From Bacteroidales bacterium (GTDB lineage: Bacteria > Bacteroidota > Bacteroidia > Bacteroidales > UBA7960), in NCBI GenBank assembly GCA_003451785.1, contig DMJL01000273.1, positions 1 to 5,542 of the forward strand: a DNA stretch of 5,542 bases, in the 5' to 3' direction. Shown here piece by piece: positions 1-5,542 of this stretch (position 1 is the stretch's first letter; the number at the start of each line of letters is the position of its first letter). A program made the translations under genes and the position numbers. A model generated the notes under the pieces. That model was not told the DNA's origin. It worked only from the letters and a program-made list of their open reading frames with translations, and did no database searches.

Positions 1-556
1 ATCTTCTGTTGGTTACCACCCAACAAGAGAAATTCAGCCCTTTGTTTTCTGGGCGGGTTTCCCAAACGCCCTTCACATCGTTGAATCGCGAATGAATATA
101 AAGAGGAACCTGCACATTGCAATTTTTGCCAGGACTATTGTAGTATTTGCATTCCACCATAAACATTTCGTGGCTGTTGCGTGCCAAGACATCAAGCTCG
201 TGCGACACACACCGCCCCCTAAAAGTTACCCCCACCTCTGATTGGTATCCCAAACGGTGGACAATCTCCCCCACCAATTTCTCGAACGGAAATCCAGATG
301 GCCCAAGTTCCATGATGGCACTTTTCAGGCTATACCGGGCTGCGCTGCTGCGCACCATCCGCTGAAGCATACGAAATGCCATTTTATAAATAGCATGCGT
401 AGCAATACCGTCATACAACTGGGTTTGAAGCTCACCCATGATTTTATCGGCAATGTGATCCGATGCTCCTGCCCGCTTCAACGACATGCGAAGTTTTTCG
501 GGCAAAAACACTTGGTCTTCACCTGAGCGTTTCTTTACAATTATTTCTTGGCTCAT
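1..556 (-). CDS. ATP-cone domain protein fused to a PD-(D/E)XK (Mrr-like) nuclease domain, partial (C-terminus off the left edge)
   Basis: The reverse strand is open from an ATG at 556-554 through 185 codons to the window edge with no stop. Residues about 3-80 look like an ATP cone: the start IIVKKRSGE, then KLRMSLKRAGAS (21-32), then DGIATHAIYKMA (49-60). The ATP cone is the nucleotide-binding regulatory module known from ribonucleotide reductase and NrdR. Residues about 86-185 look like an Mrr-type nuclease fold: PSGFPFEKLVGEI (86-98), RLGY (101-104), then HELDVLA (119-125) and MVECKYY (133-139). D122 with E135-x-K137 forms the PD-(D/E)XK metal site. Proteins of this two-domain type that I recall are roughly 280 residues, so about a third is probably missing. 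There is no signal peptide, so it is presumably cytoplasmic. I infer a nucleotide-responsive DNA nuclease, but its substrate and role are unknown. The ATG sits directly before the conserved ATP-cone start. It has no clear ribosome binding site and I see no good promoter. Domain calls are firm; function is not. Confidence 0.88.
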   Translation of the reverse strand, partial: MSQEIIVKKRSGEDQVFLPEKLRMSLKRAGASDHIADKIMGELQTQLYDGIATHAIYKMAFRMLQRMVRSSAARYSLKSAIMELGPSGFPFEKLVGEIVHRLGYQSEVGVTFRGRCVSHELDVLARNSHEMFMVECKYYNSPGKNCNVQVPLYIHSRFNDVKGVWETRPENKGLNFSCWVVTNRR

Positions 557-604
557 GGTAGTTGGGGTTGGTAATTATTCAATGAACAAATATTATGTTT
601 TCAA

Positions 605-621
605 GGCAAATTTACTTTGCC
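605..621. repeat. Perfect 6-bp inverted repeat upstream of the nuclease gene
   Basis: GGCAAA (605-610) and TTTGCC (616-621) form a perfect inverted repeat around a 5-nt centre, TTTAC. It lies about 50-65 bases upstream of the nuclease gene start, where an operator could sit. A match this short is possible by chance in A/T-rich DNA, and no regulator gene is adjacent. I record it as a candidate binding site only. Confidence 0.25.
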
Positions 622-705
622 AAATTAGATAAATTTCTGAGATATGTGTGTGCCCAAAGGGCAGAATTTGCAATTCCACCCAAAATTGATTTACAGATTA
701 CCCCT

Positions 706-870
706 GAGAGATGCTTCAGTTCGTTCAGCATGACAAAAGCCGAACCCATGGAATCGTCCAGACCGAAGGGAAGGGTGTGCTTTTACAATTCTATTGAGAT
801 GCTTCAGTTCGACACTATGGCTGCGCTCAGTGAATCCTTTGTTCAGTGCAGGCACTTCGTTTAGCATCAC
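706..870. repeat. Cluster of degenerate intergenic repeats (three related copies)
   Basis: A 16-nt block, GAGATGCTTCAGTTCG, occurs identically at 708-723 and 796-811, 88 bases apart. The first copy continues as TTCAGCATGAC (724-734). A third, diverged piece at 853-870 matches positions 717-734 at 15 of 18 bases, reading CACTTCGTTTAGCATCAC. The second copy continues differently, through CTGCGCTCAGTG (821-832). Short repeats with the pattern TTCG...CTGCGCTCAG or TTCAGCATGAC resemble the interspersed intergenic repeats I associate with Bacteroidota genomes, and the cluster lies wholly outside genes. The spacing is irregular and the copies are unequal, so it is not a CRISPR. Origin and function are unknown; it may be a decayed non-coding element. 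Whether copies exist elsewhere in this genome cannot be seen from here. Confidence 0.6.
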
Positions 871-1071
871 AATTGGCTTTTGGCTTTTAGCTTAACAGTA
901 AATATCTAACAGCTAATAGATTAAAGCCCTATTAAGGCAGTATTTCGACTGATATAATGACCGCCGAAGTATAGATGTTGCGTTAATGCACAAATTGAAA
1001 TATGTAACGACTTCATGGGATCTGATAGGCTGAGAGACTTCCTGTAAGGGTATTAACAGAACCAAAATTTA

Positions 1072-1092
1072 TCAGTACTATGGATGTACTGA
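1072..1092. repeat. Perfect 7-bp hairpin in the intergenic region
   Basis: TCAGTAC (1072-1078) and GTACTGA (1086-1092) are perfect inverted copies around a 7-nt loop. No T-run follows on either strand, so it does not look like an intrinsic terminator. It lies downstream of dcp beyond that gene's terminator, far from both flanking starts. Its role is unknown and it could be chance. Confidence 0.3.
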
Positions 1093-1172
1093 ATAGCAAA
1101 ATGAAACTACCGAGATTTAGTCTTGGGATGCTACCAATTTGTCTCTTCAAATAAAAATACACAATCAACGAA

Positions 1173-1200
1173 GAAAGGCTGCCCGGATGGACAGCCTTTC
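1173..1200 (-). terminator. Hairpin terminator downstream of dcp
   Basis: GAAAGGCTG (1173-1181) and CAGCCTTTC (1192-1200) form a perfect 9-bp stem around a 10-nt loop. CC at 1182-1183 can also pair with GG at 1189-1190 if A1191 bulges. The hairpin begins 28 bases past the dcp stop codon. On the minus strand the stem's 3' arm ends in TTTC and continues into a T-rich but interrupted stretch. This fits an intrinsic terminator of moderate strength for dcp and argues against read-through into the nuclease gene. Nothing on the plus strand needs it. Confidence 0.75.
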
Positions 1201-1228
1201 CAATATTTAATTATGGGGAAGCCCGATT

Positions 1229-3346
1229 TTACTGAGCCAAACCGCGTTGGCGAAGTAGGTGAATGATTTCTGGATCGCGACCACGGAAATCCAACCATAG
1301 CTGTCTTGCATCTTTGGTGCCGCCTCTTTCCAGAATGGTTTCACGGAAACGCTGGGCAACTTCTTGGTTGAAAAGATCACCAGTCTCCACAAATGCTGCG
1401 TAAGCATCGGCATCCAACAGACCCGACCACATGTAGCTATAATATCCGGCAGAGTATCCACCTGGGAAAATATGGCTAAAATGGGTGCTTCCATGGCGGA
1501 AGTTGATCTGGGGAATAAGACCAATACGGTCAATAGTGCGCTGGTTGATGATGGATGTTACCTCCATGAGTTGATCCTCAGCAAAAGGTTCAGTCAGGGT
1601 GTGGTATTCCAAGTCGAGATAGGTGCTGGCAAGGAACTCAACGGTAGCAAAGCCTTGGTTGAAATGCTGGGCTTTGATAATTCTTTCCATAAGATCGGCA
1701 GGAATAGGCTCACCCGTTTGGTAGTGGCGGGCGTAGATTTCCTTTATTTTGGGGTCTCTAGCCCAGTTTTCCATGATTTGCGCTGGTAGCTCTACAAAAT
1801 CGCGGGGTACGCTGGTGCCGGCAAGGCTTGGGAATGTTACATTCGACAATAACCCGTGCAGTGCGTGTCCAAACTCATGGAAGAAGGTTATCATCTCATC
1901 ATAAGTAAGCAACGAGGGTGTAGTAGCTGTAGGCGGGGTAAAGTTGCAAACAATGGTGATAACCGGATGAATAAACTCGCCTTCGCGTGTTACTTGCTGA
2001 CCACGGAAACTGCTCATCCATGCTCCGCCGCGCTTGCTCTCCCGTGGGTGGAAGTCCATGTAAAGAATACCCACATGGCTATTGTCGGCTTCCAATACTT
2101 CAAACACTTGTACATCGGGATGGTACTTGGGCAGGTCGTTGCGCTCCACAAACTGCAAGCCCCATAGGCGTCTTACGATTTCAAAAATGCCGTCTCTTAC
2201 ACTATTGAGTTCAAAATACTGCCTTACTTCTTCTTCGTCCAAATTGTAATGCTGCTGACGAATTTTCTCGGCATAATATCTCCAATCCCACTGTTGAAGT
2301 TCGTATGTGCGACCGGCAGCGCGAATCATCTCTTGCATGCGTGCAGCCTCTGTCTTAGCCAAGGCAAGACCCGGTGCCCAAACTTGGTCTATGAAGTTTA
2401 CAACATTGTCAATATTCTGAGCCATAGTTTCTTCCAAAATGAAATGGGCATGGTTCTGGAATCCTAACATTTGTGCCCTTTCGATACGCAAATTGGTGAT
2501 CTGAGCGGCAATCTTCTTGTTGTCGAACTCGTTGTTGTTGTTGCCACGGTTTACAAATGCAGTTTGCATCTTCTCACGCAACTCGCGGTTGTGAGCATTG
2601 TACAAGAAGGGCATTACACTGGGATTGTGGAGTGTGAAAACCCACTTTCCTTCATGACCTTCAGCTGTAGCACGCTCGGCGGCACTTGCAATGGCAGACT
2701 CGGGCAAACCGGCAAGGTCGGCCTCGTTTTCAATTACCATGCGGAAGGCATTTACATCGCCCAACATATTTTCGCTATACTGAAGCGACAGCAACGACAG
2801 CTCTTGGTTTATTTCGCGGAAACGCGCCTGCTTCTCTGCAGGCAATAGGGCTCCATTGCGAGCAAATTGCTGATAAGTCTCGGTAAGAAGCCTCATCTGC
2901 TCAGGGTTGAGACCCAATTGATCCTTTTGATCGTAAACAGCTTTTATGCGAGCAAACAATTCGGCATTGAGCATAATATTATCTCGGTGAGCCGAAAGCA
3001 TAGGAGATACCTGCTGGGCAATAGCCTGAATCTCGGGGCTAATGAGGGCAGAGTTGAAGTTGAAGAAAACACGACTTACTCTGGTTAGCATAGGGCTGCT
3101 ATACTCAAGCTCTTCGATGGTATTGGCAAAAGTAGCCGGCTCCTCGTTGGCTACAATAGCAGCAATAACTTCTTCCTGCTGCCTGATGGCTTCTTCGAAT
3201 GCAGGTACAAAATGTTCGTTCTTTATTTGCTCAAATGGGGGCAAATTAAATGGGGTGTCGAACTCGGCAAAAAACGGGTTGGCCGGCTCTCTCTTGCATC
3301 CTAATAGCATCATAGGTATCAGCAATAAGAATAAATACTTTTTCAT
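1229..3346 (-). CDS. dcp: Peptidyl-dipeptidase Dcp, M3 family zinc metallopeptidase, lipoprotein
   Basis: This complete 705-residue protein belongs to the M3A (thimet oligopeptidase) family, whose bacterial members are close to 680 residues. The enzyme removes dipeptides from the C-termini of peptides. The N-terminus MKKYLFLLLIPMMLLGC is a lipoprotein signal with lipobox LLGC and acylated C17. The residues after it (KRE) are basic first, so I infer a periplasm-facing anchor rather than a surface-export signal. The zinc motif is H490-E491-F-G-H494, with third ligand E519 in DFVELPAQ, 25 residues after H494 as in the family. GGAWM (440-444) and the substrate-binding segment H625, GGYSAGYYSY (629-638) are intact. 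PRDFVE (514-519) and YARHYQTGEPIP (538-549) resemble Dcp more than oligopeptidase A (OpdA). The start is set by the signal peptide; there is no clear Shine-Dalgarno sequence. A near-consensus promoter lies upstream and a hairpin terminator downstream, so it is probably transcribed alone. Family is certain; Dcp versus OpdA is likely but rests on similarity. Confidence 0.96.
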   Translation of the reverse strand: MKKYLFLLLIPMMLLGCKREPANPFFAEFDTPFNLPPFEQIKNEHFVPAFEEAIRQQEEVIAAIVANEEPATFANTIEELEYSSPMLTRVSRVFFNFNSALISPEIQAIAQQVSPMLSAHRDNIMLNAELFARIKAVYDQKDQLGLNPEQMRLLTETYQQFARNGALLPAEKQARFREINQELSLLSLQYSENMLGDVNAFRMVIENEADLAGLPESAIASAAERATAEGHEGKWVFTLHNPSVMPFLYNAHNRELREKMQTAFVNRGNNNNEFDNKKIAAQITNLRIERAQMLGFQNHAHFILEETMAQNIDNVVNFIDQVWAPGLALAKTEAARMQEMIRAAGRTYELQQWDWRYYAEKIRQQHYNLDEEEVRQYFELNSVRDGIFEIVRRLWGLQFVERNDLPKYHPDVQVFEVLEADNSHVGILYMDFHPRESKRGGAWMSSFRGQQVTREGEFIHPVITIVCNFTPPTATTPSLLTYDEMITFFHEFGHALHGLLSNVTFPSLAGTSVPRDFVELPAQIMENWARDPKIKEIYARHYQTGEPIPADLMERIIKAQHFNQGFATVEFLASTYLDLEYHTLTEPFAEDQLMEVTSIINQRTIDRIGLIPQINFRHGSTHFSHIFPGGYSAGYYSYMWSGLLDADAYAAFVETGDLFNQEVAQRFRETILERGGTKDARQLWLDFRGRDPEIIHLLRQRGLAQ

Positions 3347-3393
3347 TTTTTAATAGTTTGGTTTAAATGTGATTGGCAATAGCTAAATCGCAG

Positions 3394-3426
3394 CAAAGAT
3401 AACGAAACAGTAATCTGATAAACAAA
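3394..3426 (-). promoter_or_regulatory. Bacteroidota-type promoter for dcp
   Basis: On the minus strand, TTTG (3426-3423) is followed after 21 nt by TATCTTTG (3401-3394). Both elements match the Bacteroidota housekeeping sigma consensus exactly (-33 TTTG, -7 TAnnTTTG), and the spacing is within the usual range. Transcription would begin a few bases further on, near 3388, giving a leader of about 40 nt before the dcp ATG at 3346. This is the best promoter match in the window. Confidence 0.78.
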
Positions 3427-3631
3427 GTAGTTGTGAAAAAAAATGTTAATATTATCAGCAAACCAACGCCTATTTTTAGGATTTTTAATGATTAAGCCAA
3501 TTCTTGAGAAAACCATGATTTTCCAAGCCATGTGTATTAAAAACCCACCACCGAAATGTGCTTATTTTGAGCAAACTGCAAGGCTGGTTGCGATTTTTTT
3601 TGATTTTTTCAAATTTCGGGTACAGAACATA

Positions 3632-3664
3632 TTTTCCGAAGAACAAAAAGTGATGCTATCTTAG
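3632..3664 (+). promoter_or_regulatory. Weak promoter-like pair in the middle of the spacer
   Basis: TATCTTAG (3657-3664) matches the TAnnTTTG element with one mismatch. It is preceded by TTTT (3632-3635) at 21 nt or TTTC (3633-3636) at 20 nt, each one mismatch from TTTG. If used, it would start transcription near 3671 and give the amylase an unusually long leader of about 270 nt. In A/T-rich DNA such matches arise easily, so support is weak. Confidence 0.25.
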
Positions 3665-3885
3665 CCTCAGATGAACGGAATTAGAAATTATGCCAAACTT
3701 AGACTTAAAAGATAGTAATTGGAATAAAATAACATGCGTAATTTTTGCAAAGAACCCAATAAGATTTCAAAACTCACTATCTATGCAATTTTCAAAGAGT
3801 TTTTTTAATTGCTAATTTTTTAAAATTCATTTCAAAATGCCCGATTGATAAAATTTCTTAAAACTGTATTAATCTTGGGTTGATA

Positions 3886-3918
3886 TTTCAGTGTGTTTGC
3901 CTTAGAAAGTTAATTTTG
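3886..3918 (+). promoter_or_regulatory. Candidate promoter for the cyclomaltodextrinase gene
   Basis: TAATTTTG (3911-3918) matches the Bacteroidota -7 consensus TAnnTTTG exactly. TTTC at 3886-3889 lies 21 nt upstream and is one mismatch from the -33 element TTTG. Transcription would start near 3925, leaving a leader of only about 15 nt before the ATG at 3939. That is short but acceptable in a group that does not depend on Shine-Dalgarno pairing. The better-matching TTTG at 3896-3899 is only 11 nt away and too close. The imperfect -33 could mean an activator is needed. Confidence 0.55.
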
Positions 3919-3938
3919 CACAAACCTAATATCTACCT

Positions 3939-5542
3939 ATGAAGCATCTATCTTTTTCTGTTTGGATTACGGCAATGCTATTTGCCCTGTTTTTATTGCC
4001 GGGCTTGCGCTCCGAAGCACGCACTCCTACTGCACCTACCCGTGTAGAGCCGCCGTTTTGGTGGACCGACATGCATCACACTGAGTTGCAAATCAAAGTA
4101 TATGGCAAAGATGTAGCCCGCCTGCGGGTGGAGATCAACCAGCCTGGTGTAGTTCTAAGGGAAATTGTAACCCTTGAGAACCCCAATTATGTTTTCCTGT
4201 ATCTCGACCTTTCGGATGCTACACCGGGTACTTTCCCTATCAACTTCTATGCAGGTCGTAGGCTTCAGCACACCTACAATTTTGAGCTTAGGCAAAGGGA
4301 GCCAGGCTCGAGCCAGCGCAGGGGCTTCGATGCGTCGGATGCCATGTATTTGCTTATGCCCGATCGCTTCTCCAATGGCAATACTGCCAACGACAATATG
4401 CCCGGAATGTTGGAAGGTGTTGATCGCGCCAACCCCAACGGGCGCCAAGGTGGCGATATACAAGGAGTTCGAAACCACTTAGAATATTTGCATGCTTTGG
4501 GATTCACAGCCCTGTGGCTCAATCCTGTGTTTGAAAACAACCAGCCCCGCTATTCGTACCACGGATACGCCATAACCGATTTTTACAGGGTTGACCCCCG
4601 ATTAGGTACAATGGACGAATTTATTCAATTGGTGAAAGATGCCAGAGCCTTGGGGATGGATTTTGTTAAAGACATGATTTTTAATCATATTGGCGATCGT
4701 CATTGGTGGATGGCCGATTTGCCTTCCAGAGATTGGCTCAACCAGTGGCCTTCTTTCACCCGCACTTCCTACCGAATGACTACCCTACTCGACCCACATG
4801 CATCCAAAGCTGACGCGCGAAGAATGGTTGACGGTTGGTTCGACACCCACATGCCCGACCTAAACCAGCGCAACCGTCACTTAGCCTTGTATTTGAAACA
4901 AAACAGTGTTTGGTGGATTGAGCTTACAGGCATTACAGGAATTCGCAAGGACACCCAGCCATACCCAGATAAGGATTTCATGTCGGATTGGGGCAAGTAT
5001 GTTATGAGCGAATACCCCAACTTCAATATTGTGGGCGAAGCTTGGAGCGGAGAACCAGCTATAATCAGCTATTTCCAAGGTGGTACAAAAAACCATGACG
5101 GCTACAACTCGCATATACCCAGTGTGTTCGACTTCGCTCTCTACGACGAGATTGGGCACGCATTTGAAGAACAAGAAGGTTGGGGTACAGGTCTGATGCG
5201 CCTATACAACGCTTTGGCATTGGACTTCCTCTACGCAAACCCTTATAACTTGGTGATTTTTGGCGACAACCACGATACCGACAGATTCTTTACTCGCATA
5301 GGGCAGGATACTCGCAACTTGAAGATGGCTCTTACCTTCTTGCTTACCACCAGAGGGATACCCCAAATTTATACGGGAACAGAATTGCTCAAAACTGCTT
5401 ATGAGCATCACGGCCACGGCATAATGCGGTCGCCATTCCCCGGCGGATGGCCATGTGATACAGTAAGTGCTTTCACACCCCAAGGAAGAACTCCGGAGCA
5501 AAATAAAGTGGTTGACCTTATGAGGCAATTGCTCAATTTCAG
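3939..5542 (+). CDS. Secreted cyclomaltodextrinase / neopullulanase-type alpha-amylase (GH13), partial (C-terminus off the right edge)
   Basis: From the ATG at 3939 there are 534 open codons to the window edge. Residues 1-27 form a signal peptide (basic start, hydrophobic 8-22, likely cleavage after SEA), so the enzyme is exported, probably to the periplasm. Residues about 33-118 fit the N-terminal beta-sandwich of Flavobacterium-type cyclomaltodextrinases (VEPPFWWTDM, ELQIKVYGK). The GH13 barrel follows, opening with a likely calcium loop, MPDRFSNGN (140-148). Conserved regions are present: D245-x-x-x-N249-H250; MPDLN (305-309); GIRKD with nucleophile D338; VGEAW with acid/base E367; and FGDNHD with D446. 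Such enzymes hydrolyse cyclodextrins, maltodextrins or pullulan and run to about 620 residues, so the end of the barrel and the C-terminal domain are missing. Lysines at 244 and 337, directly before conserved aspartates, are unusual. No susC/susD or maltose regulator is in view. The start is fixed by the signal peptide. Family is firm; exact substrate is not. Confidence 0.94.
   Translation, partial: MKHLSFSVWITAMLFALFLLPGLRSEARTPTAPTRVEPPFWWTDMHHTELQIKVYGKDVARLRVEINQPGVVLREIVTLENPNYVFLYLDLSDATPGTFPINFYAGRRLQHTYNFELRQREPGSSQRRGFDASDAMYLLMPDRFSNGNTANDNMPGMLEGVDRANPNGRQGGDIQGVRNHLEYLHALGFTALWLNPVFENNQPRYSYHGYAITDFYRVDPRLGTMDEFIQLVKDARALGMDFVKDMIFNHIGDRHWWMADLPSRDWLNQWPSFTRTSYRMTTLLDPHASKADARRMVDGWFDTHMPDLNQRNRHLALYLKQNSVWWIELTGITGIRKDTQPYPDKDFMSDWGKYVMSEYPNFNIVGEAWSGEPAIISYFQGGTKNHDGYNSHIPSVFDFALYDEIGHAFEEQEGWGTGLMRLYNALALDFLYANPYNLVIFGDNHDTDRFFTRIGQDTRNLKMALTFLLTTRGIPQIYTGTELLKTAYEHHGHGIMRSPFPGGWPCDTVSAFTPQGRTPEQNKVVDLMRQLLNF

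Larger units (their letters stand above)
557..1172. other. Intergenic region between the nuclease gene and dcp
   Basis: This stretch of about 615 bases holds no gene I can support. It contains an inverted repeat near the nuclease start (605-621), a cluster of degenerate repeats (706-870), a tandem GGCTTTT heptamer (875-881 and 882-888, followed by a decayed third copy), and a 7-bp hairpin (1072-1092). The only sizeable open frame (595-864, plus) runs through the repeats and looks like no known protein. The part from about 890 to 1170 is A/T-rich with scattered stops in the frames I read and no recognisable motif. For the minus-strand nuclease gene I found no TTTG/TAnnTTTG pair with correct spacing. 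The nearest -7 look-alike is AATATTTG at 594-587, whose closest upstream TTTG elements are 12 and 26 nt away. Confidence 0.7.
3347..3938. other. A/T-rich divergent intergenic region between dcp and the cyclomaltodextrinase gene
   Basis: About 590 bases separate two divergent starts and contain no supportable gene. The sequence is visibly richer in A/T than both genes, with T-runs at 3594-3601, 3604-3609 and around 3800. The left end carries the dcp promoter and the right end the candidate amylase promoter. A third promoter-like pair (3632-3664) and a weaker -7 look-alike, TAATTTTTG at 3739-3747, lie in the middle. The latter is followed by GCAAAGAACC, much as the amylase -7 element is followed by GCACAAACC, so tandem starts are possible. 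TTTGA and TCAAA around 3600-3614 form a weak 5-bp inverted repeat. I see no clear operator for a maltose-type regulator. Confidence 0.7.

Noticed and set aside
595..864. Open frame of 89 codons on the plus strand
   Set aside because: It runs through the repeat cluster, has no promoter or recognisable domain, and its composition looks like chance.
706..870. CRISPR-like array
   Set aside because: Only two identical 16-mers plus one diverged piece, with irregular spacing and unequal flanks; no cas gene in view.
1015..1064. Possible TPP riboswitch, from GGCTGAGA followed by AAGGG and AGAACC
   Set aside because: The conserved downstream half (CTGATCTGG...CCAGCG...AGGG type) is absent, spacing is wrong, and no plus-strand thiamine gene follows.
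1364..3353. Several plus-strand open frames antisense to dcp
   Set aside because: All are shadows of the well-supported M3 peptidase frame, and none shows a recognisable domain.
3343..3531. Open frame of 62 codons on the minus strand upstream of dcp
   Set aside because: It overlaps the dcp promoter and start, and reads as translated A/T-rich spacer with no domain.
3671..3715. Tiny 14-residue open frame after the promoter-like pair at 3632-3664
   Set aside because: Very short, no ribosome binding site, no known family; chance is the simpler explanation.
4155..5528. Several minus-strand open frames antisense to the amylase gene
   Set aside because: The opposite strand encodes an uninterrupted GH13 protein with all catalytic motifs; the antisense frames have no family features.

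Overview
The window looks like chromosomal DNA of a member of the Bacteroidota, probably class Bacteroidia or a close relative. The reasons are: near-consensus Bacteroidota promoters (TTTG, about 20 nt, TAnnTTTG) upstream of two genes; no recognisable Shine-Dalgarno sequence before any of the three starts; a Dcp-type peptidase made as a lipoprotein; a secreted cyclomaltodextrinase of the Flavobacterium type; and long A/T-rich spacers between clearly less A/T-rich genes. I cannot place it to genus.

Layout from left to right. Positions 1-556 (minus) hold the first 185 codons of an ATP-cone protein fused to a PD-(D/E)XK (Mrr-like) nuclease domain; its C-terminus lies off the left edge. Positions 557-1172 are non-coding and contain a small cluster of degenerate repeats (706-870), two short inverted repeats and no convincing gene. 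A hairpin terminator at 1173-1200 closes the next gene. Positions 1229-3346 (minus) encode a complete 705-residue M3 family zinc metallopeptidase, Dcp, with a lipoprotein signal. Positions 3347-3938 are an A/T-rich divergent intergenic region with a strong candidate promoter for dcp and a good one for the gene on the other side. Positions 3939-5542 (plus) encode the first 534 residues of a secreted GH13 cyclomaltodextrinase, cut off by the right edge.

The three genes do not look like one operon. The amylase is divergent from dcp. The nuclease gene, though on the same strand as dcp, is separated from it by a terminator and about 670 bases. Dcp and the amylase both appear to be envelope enzymes that trim oligomers (peptides and maltodextrins or cyclodextrins respectively), a common nutrient-scavenging pairing, but nothing in the sequence shows that they are co-regulated. 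No mobile element, CRISPR array, tRNA or rRNA is visible, and I found no convincing new multi-gene system. The points most worth a second look are the ATP-cone/nuclease fusion, the repeat cluster, and two lysines placed directly before conserved aspartates in the amylase.
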